Shown here one piece after another: positions 60,240-64,000 of a DNA stretch of 64,000 nucleotides; position 1 is the stretch's first letter, and each line of letters starts with the position of its first letter. A program made the translations under genes and the position numbers. A model generated the notes under the pieces. It was not told the DNA's origin and did no database searches. It worked only from the letters and a program-made list of their open reading frames with translations. The stretch comes from Streptomyces sp. WMMB 322 (lineage in GTDB: Bacteria > Actinomycetota > Actinomycetes > Streptomycetales > Streptomycetaceae), in contig NZ_FMHI01000016.1 in NCBI RefSeq assembly GCF_900090145.1, positions 98,803 to 162,802 on the forward strand, read 5' to 3'.

Positions 60240-61553
60240 TCACGAGGCTCCTGACGTACCGGACGAACCGGCGTTCTCCCCGCCGTCCGCGCCGATGTGT
60301 TCGCCGGGCAGACGGGAGACCAGGAACGCGGCACCCAGCGCGGCCGTCACGAGCGCGCCGAAGACCAGAGCGACCCCGGGATAACCGGCGAGACCCAGAC
60401 CGACGCCGCCGAGGGACGCCCCCGCGAAGACGCCCAGGCTCATCCCCGCGGCGTTGATGCTCAGCGCGGAACCGCGCAGCGCCCCGCAGCGCCGCACGAG
60501 CAGACTCACGGCGCAGGCGGCGACGACCGCGTGACTCGCCGCGTGGAGCGAGGTGAGGACGAGAGCGGACGGAAGCCGGCGTGTGAAGTAGAACCCGACG
60601 ACGGAGGCCAGAGCCACGACGAGGCCGAGGATGAGCAAGTGCTCCGTACGCACCCGCGGCCGGGCCGAGTTCGTGAGCCGTCCCGTGAGGAGATTGCTCA
60701 CGAAGAACGAGGCACCGCTGAGCGTCCAGACCAACGAGAAAAGACCGGGGCCGAGTTGGAAGCGGCTGTCGTAGTACGCGGCCAGGTAGGCCAGATACCC
60801 CATGAACACGGCCGTGCGGAGCAAGGAGATCAGCAGCAGGGGCACCGCGCCCCGCACCGCAGCGAGGGCCCTGAAGGAGGCGAGGTAGCTCAACTTCCCC
60901 CCGCCGTCGGCCTCTTCCTCCTCCTCGACGTGGGAGCGGCTGCGCCGGGAGAGCAGGATCGCCGCGAGCAGCAGCGAGGCGACCGTGACCGCCAGGAGGT
61001 CTCCCTCCCACCCCCAGAAGACCGCCGGAAGCGCGATCAGGGGCGCCGCCAGCATCGCCGTCATCGACTGGGTCGCCGTGACCAGCGTCGCCGCTCTGCC
61101 GGCCGCCTTCCCGGAACCGAACCGGTCGGCCGCCGCCGCTGTCAGAGCCGGGTTGAGTACGGCCGTCCCCGCCCCCACGAGCAGGCAGAACGCCACGAGA
61201 AGCAGGTACTCGCCACTCGCGCCGAGCGCGGTCGAGACCGCAAGCACTCCGAGCCCGCCGGCAGCCGCCCACTCCTTCGGAACGCGGTCGATCAGCGGTG
61301 CCAGTGCCGTACCCACCAGCAGCGCCGCGAGCCCGCCGAGTCCGCGGAGCCCGCCCATCGCCGCGACGCTGCTCCCGGACTCGTCCGCGATCGGGACGAG
61401 ATAGGTGCTGAAGACGGTGAACGGCAGCAGCCCGACCGCCGAGGCCAGCAGGATCGGCCACAGCGCACGCGTCATGTTCAGGTCGCTCGGAAGGTGCTCA
61501 CCCGCTCCGGACTCCTCGCGCCTCATGTGTGAAGTCCCGGCGCCGGCGCTCAC
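60240..61553 (-). CDS. MFS transporter (probable exporter)
   Basis: A 437-residue transporter with about twelve membrane segments and a charged central loop (SHVEEEEEADGGGKL). The first segment pair (ALWPILLASAVGLLPFTVFSTYLVPI) and the DRVPKEW loop are MFS-like. In siderophore loci an MFS protein of this sort exports the apo-chelator. GTG at 61553 has GAGGAGG eight bases upstream and overlaps the DUF364 stop by four bases (GTGA), so the transporter and DUF364 protein are translationally coupled, implying that they handle the same compound. Confidence 0.9.
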   Translation of the reverse strand: MSAGAGTSHMRREESGAGEHLPSDLNMTRALWPILLASAVGLLPFTVFSTYLVPIADESGSSVAAMGGLRGLGGLAALLVGTALAPLIDRVPKEWAAAGGLGVLAVSTALGASGEYLLLVAFCLLVGAGTAVLNPALTAAAADRFGSGKAAGRAATLVTATQSMTAMLAAPLIALPAVFWGWEGDLLAVTVASLLLAAILLSRRSRSHVEEEEEADGGGKLSYLASFRALAAVRGAVPLLLISLLRTAVFMGYLAYLAAYYDSRFQLGPGLFSLVWTLSGASFFVSNLLTGRLTNSARPRVRTEHLLILGLVVALASVVGFYFTRRLPSALVLTSLHAASHAVVAACAVSLLVRRCGALRGSALSINAAGMSLGVFAGASLGGVGLGLAGYPGVALVFGALVTAALGAAFLVSRLPGEHIGADGGENAGSSGTSGAS

Positions 61554-62395
61554 GATGCCTCCTCGAGTGCCGGCGCGGAGCTGTCGGCCCGGTAGCGGTA
61601 CAGGACGGTCGCGTCGGCGCTGAACTGCGAGAACGGGAAGGCCTCGGCTGACAGGGCGGTGACGCCGCCGGTAAGGAACGCGCGGGCGACGGCGCTGCCG
61701 GTCTGCGCGTAGACCACGAGCGGGATGTCGTGCAGCCTGCAGTGTTCGAGGATCAGGTCGAACGTGCCGTTGCTGAGCGTCATGCCGGTGGCCACCACGG
61801 CATCAGCTCGCCCCAGGACCTCGGTCATGTCGTCCGATACCGGCTCGCCCCACTGCGTGGTGCGAAGGTTCAGGTCGCAGGGCAGGCAGACGCCGCCCCG
61901 CTCCCGTATCGCTTCGATCAGCGGATTCACCACACCGATCAGAGCCACCTTGGCGCCCGGTTCGACGTCGAGGAGCCCGGCGATGGCGGCGTCGCGCGCC
62001 CGTGCCCTCAGTTCCGGGGTTCCGGTCGGCAGGATGAGCGGCTCGGCATCGGCGGCGTCCCGGTGCGGTCGCACGTTGGACAGGTAGGCATCCAGTGCGG
62101 CGATACGCACCGGCGTCGTCTCGCTGCGCAGCAGTCTCTCCAGTGGGAAACCGGAGGCGTTCTCGCAGAAATCGGGGCTCAGTTCACCCGCTTCGAAGGA
62201 GCAGGCGCCGAAGCTCTCACCGGCGCGCAGCAGGAGATAGTGGTTGTGGTACGTGACCTCGCCGCCCGCCAGGCGCGTGGTGTGGTAGAGCCAGAATGCG
62301 CTGGTGACGGTCACATTCTTCGGATCGGGACCGTAAGCGCCCTCCAGTACTCCCTCGGTCAGTTCCGTGACGGTGTGCGGCTTCGGGTTCGGCAT
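61550..62395 (-). CDS. DUF364/DUF4213 Rossmann-like protein (putative metal-chelate biosynthesis)
   Basis: A 281-residue protein. The N-terminal ~115 residues match DUF4213 (enolase-N-like; RIAALDAYLSNV), the rest matches DUF364: VALIGVVNPLIEAIRERGG, ADAVVATGMTLSNGTFDLIL and ALSAEAFPF. This family was structurally described as having a Rossmann domain and a suggested role in heavy-metal chelation; no reaction is established. Cysteines occur in CSFEAGELSPDFCEN and GGVCLPCD. ATG at 62395 gives MPNPKPHTVTELTEGVL. It lies 95 bases downstream of a PLP enzyme gene and is coupled to the MFS gene. Confidence 0.85.
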   Translation of the reverse strand: MPNPKPHTVTELTEGVLEGAYGPDPKNVTVTSAFWLYHTTRLAGGEVTYHNHYLLLRAGESFGACSFEAGELSPDFCENASGFPLERLLRSETTPVRIAALDAYLSNVRPHRDAADAEPLILPTGTPELRARARDAAIAGLLDVEPGAKVALIGVVNPLIEAIRERGGVCLPCDLNLRTTQWGEPVSDDMTEVLGRADAVVATGMTLSNGTFDLILEHCRLHDIPLVVYAQTGSAVARAFLTGGVTALSAEAFPFSQFSADATVLYRYRADSSAPALEEAS

Positions 62396-62490
62396 TTCTC
62401 GGTTCTCTCGTCGAGTGGTGGGTGGATGCTCTGTCCTCCGAGCAGGAGCCGGTCGTTCCCGGCAGACGCCAGGTGCTGTGCGCGAACGCG

Positions 62491-63507
62491 TCAACTGCCG
62501 TGCTGCGAAGCGGAGATACCGGTCCACGAGGCCGTCGACCACGGATGCCTCAGCTCGTCGAGGGACGTGATCTCGTGGGGTGCGAGGGTGTCGATGTCCT
62601 GGGCCCTGCGGTGCTGGGCGAAGGCACTGTCGACATAGCGGTGACCTGTGTCCGCCGCGATGAACACGTAGGTCGGCGAGCCGTTTCTGCGGCAACGTTT
62701 CCGCTCCCACAGAGTGGTCAGGTATGCCGCACCGGCTGACAGCCCGGCGAATATTCCGGTGCTTCGCAGCAGTTCGACAGAACCGGACAGGGCGCATTCG
62801 AAGTTGACCCAGTGAATGCGGTCGTACAGCTCGTGCCGGACGTTCCGGAACTCTATGGCGCTGCCTATGCCTGCGATGATCATGTCCGGGTCCGAGACGT
62901 TCTCCGACCCGAACGTGACGCTGCCGAAGGGCTGTACGCCCACCACGGACACATCCCGGCCGGCCTCTCTGAGGTACGTGGCGAGGGCGCCCGTCGATGC
63001 CCCGGAGCCGACGCCGCCGACCAACGTGACCGCGCCCGGCGGGATTTCCCCGTCCATGACCTCGGCGACGTCGCGGTAGCCGTAGTAGTGGACTGCGTCG
63101 TGATACTGGCGCATCCAGTGGTAGGTCGGGTTGTCCTCGAGGATCTCTGCGATGCGGCGTACCCGAAGCTCCTGGTCCAGTCTCAGGTTCTTCGACGGCT
63201 CGACCTGTTCCAGGGTGGCGCCGAGAATCTCCAGTTGCACCCGGAGCGTCCGGTCCACGGTCGTGGAGCCCACGATGTGGCACTTGAGCCCGTAGCGGTG
63301 GCAGGCGAGTGCCAGCGCCTGCGCGTAGATGCCGCTGGAGCTGTCGATGAGCGTGTCGCCCTGCTTCACGGCCCCGGAGTCGAGCAGATGGCGAACCGCC
63401 CCCAGAGCCGAATAGATCTTCATCGTCTCGAAACGCAGGCAGATCAGATCCTGTTGCACGCGGATCAGATCGGGCTGCTTCATCGCTTCCGCAATGTGTG
63501 GATGCAT
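62491..63507 (-). CDS. Cysteine-synthase-like PLP enzyme (fold type II)
   Basis: A 338-residue PLP enzyme. The likely Schiff-base Lys is Lys30 in FETMKIYSALGAV; the asparagine-type loop is IDSSSGIYAQALALAC; the PLP phosphate loop is GGVGSGASTGALATYL. The N-terminus is shorter than in canonical CysK, and the second half has unusual FGSENVSDPDMIIAGIGSAIEF and AADTGHRYVDSAFA. Related enzymes such as SbnA make amino-acid building blocks for chelators by beta-replacement on serine derivatives, but the substrate here is not shown by sequence. It is the first gene of a six-gene minus-strand cluster. Confidence 0.85.
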   Translation of the reverse strand: MHPHIAEAMKQPDLIRVQQDLICLRFETMKIYSALGAVRHLLDSGAVKQGDTLIDSSSGIYAQALALACHRYGLKCHIVGSTTVDRTLRVQLEILGATLEQVEPSKNLRLDQELRVRRIAEILEDNPTYHWMRQYHDAVHYYGYRDVAEVMDGEIPPGAVTLVGGVGSGASTGALATYLREAGRDVSVVGVQPFGSVTFGSENVSDPDMIIAGIGSAIEFRNVRHELYDRIHWVNFECALSGSVELLRSTGIFAGLSAGAAYLTTLWERKRCRRNGSPTYVFIAADTGHRYVDSAFAQHRRAQDIDTLAPHEITSLDELRHPWSTASWTGISASQHGS

Positions 63508-63848
63508 CCGCAGGCCCTGTCAGACCGCTGCGTTCCGGCGCAGCCCGGACAGGAACGGCGGCACCTCCTGGAGAGCCCATGCCCTGGTCCCGGCCGGGTC
63601 GCCGGCGGAGAGTGCTGTCTTCGTGCGGCCTTGCTCCCGCATGGCTCCTCCGTAAGTTGTTGGGCGGCCCAGGAGGGCCGGGTGTGGCTTATGGCTTCTT
63701 GCCTTCAGTGGCTTCGCAGGAGTGGCCGCCCGGTCCTCCCGGGCGCCCTGGCTGCTGATTGAGATGTGTGTTTCGGTCGCTGATTACGGAGATGACAGCG
63801 GGGTGTTCCTCGGGCCAACGGTGTGCTGTTGGAACTGAGGAGGGGCGA
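63508..63848 (+). mobile_element. Left non-coding end of an IS110-family element plus PLP-gene upstream region
   Basis: About 340 bases without a gene. The part closer to the transposase (from about 63650) has small perfect hairpins, CGGCCC-agga-GGGCCG (63665-63680) and CGCCCGG-tcctc-CCGGGCG (63727-63745), and is more structured than the flanking DNA. IS110-subgroup elements carry a long left end that encodes a bridge RNA, so this is the expected location. The exact element boundary is not visible; no terminal inverted repeat is expected. Confidence 0.45.
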
Positions 63849-64000
63849 GTGAACGGGCGACGGGCCCAGGTCTGGGCCGGCATCGATGCAGGCAAAGGGC
63901 ATCACTGGGCGGCGGTAGTCGACGAGACCGGTGCGACGCTGTGGTCGAAGAAGATCGACAACGACGAGTCGGCGGTCCTGACCGCGCTCGGCGAAATCCT
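63849..64000 (+). CDS. IS110-family transposase, N-terminal part (cut by window edge)
   Basis: The frame runs from GTG 63849, preceded by GAGGAGG, to the window end (50 residues). The start VNGRRAQVWAGIDAGKGHHWAAVVDETG is typical of the DEDD-type IS110/IS1111/IS902 transposase, where the Asp in GIDAGK is the first catalytic acidic residue. The rest lies outside. These transposases (recombinases) are guided by a bridge RNA made from the element's non-coding end. The element bounds the metallophore-like cluster on its right. Confidence 0.92.
   Translation, partial: MNGRRAQVWAGIDAGKGHHWAAVVDETGATLWSKKIDNDESAVLTALGEI

Noticed and set aside
62396..63580. A long reading frame extending upstream of the DUF364 start across the PLP gene.
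   Set aside because: The extension is an out-of-frame shadow of the PLP enzyme; DUF364 homology begins at 62395.
1..64000. tRNA, rRNA, CRISPR arrays and replication origin.
   Set aside because: None was recognised by eye; no cloverleaf with conserved TTCGA loop or DnaA-box cluster was found.

Overview
The window looks like chromosomal core DNA of a Streptomyces or very close relative: very high GC with third-position bias, many GTG starts and 4-bp stop/start overlaps, and a gene set specific to sporulating actinomycetes (a WhiH-type regulator next to a HrdB principal sigma factor, SepH, CutRS, and many actinobacterial DUF families). From memory, the order whiH-hrdB-parE...parC...ptsH...sepH...hemH...cutRS...dut matches the conserved core of the S. 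coelicolor chromosome. No database search was possible, so family names rest on recognised motifs and remembered sequences.

Layout. 0-5.2 kb: tail of a glycogen-debranching-type enzyme, a NUDIX regulator, a fused ABC protein and whiH. 5.6-8.7 kb: hrdB, a secreted trypsin-like protease and a small zinc protein. 9.1-23.7 kb: topoisomerase IV subunits parE and parC about 7 kb apart and in opposite orientation, separated by a DUF485/solute symporter pair, a secreted GH16 glucanase with a DasR-like operator, an orphan CitA-type sensor kinase and a CobW GTPase; then an M16 peptidase pair (one active, one lacking the zinc motif). 24-33.4 kb: a cyclic-di-AMP (ydaO-type) riboswitch upstream of an M23 peptidase, ptsH, a GNAT/acyl-CoA-synthetase-like protein acetyltransferase, DUF5998, a phosphodiesterase-like enzyme, thymidine kinase, a VOC protein and a rhodanese. 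33.5-47.1 kb: sepH, an FAD lactone oxidase, ferrochelatase, an IMPase, cutRS, and a run of conserved actinobacterial proteins including dut. 47.1-52.2 kb: two TrkA/RCK proteins divergent from a KimA-like potassium transporter, then a TrmA/RumA-type RNA methyltransferase.

The right end (52.5-64 kb) is accessory: a leaderless VapBC module, a head-to-head ECF sigma / zf-HC2 anti-sigma pair, two membrane proteins with His-rich loops (one a PepSY protein), and a six-gene minus-strand operon (63507 down to 57255) with a cysteine-synthase-like PLP enzyme, a DUF364 protein, an MFS transporter and a complete FecCD/BtuCD-type ABC importer with a lipoprotein receptor. I read this operon as a candidate small metallophore make-export-reimport system, with the PepSY protein as a possible reductase. 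The window ends inside an IS110-family transposase whose long 5' non-coding end could encode a bridge RNA.

Signals beyond genes: about sixteen hairpin terminators, a loop-expanded ydaO riboswitch, several starts positioned for leaderless translation, paired 11-bp-period repeats upstream of cutR, and a WhiG-like -10 plus palindrome upstream of whiH.
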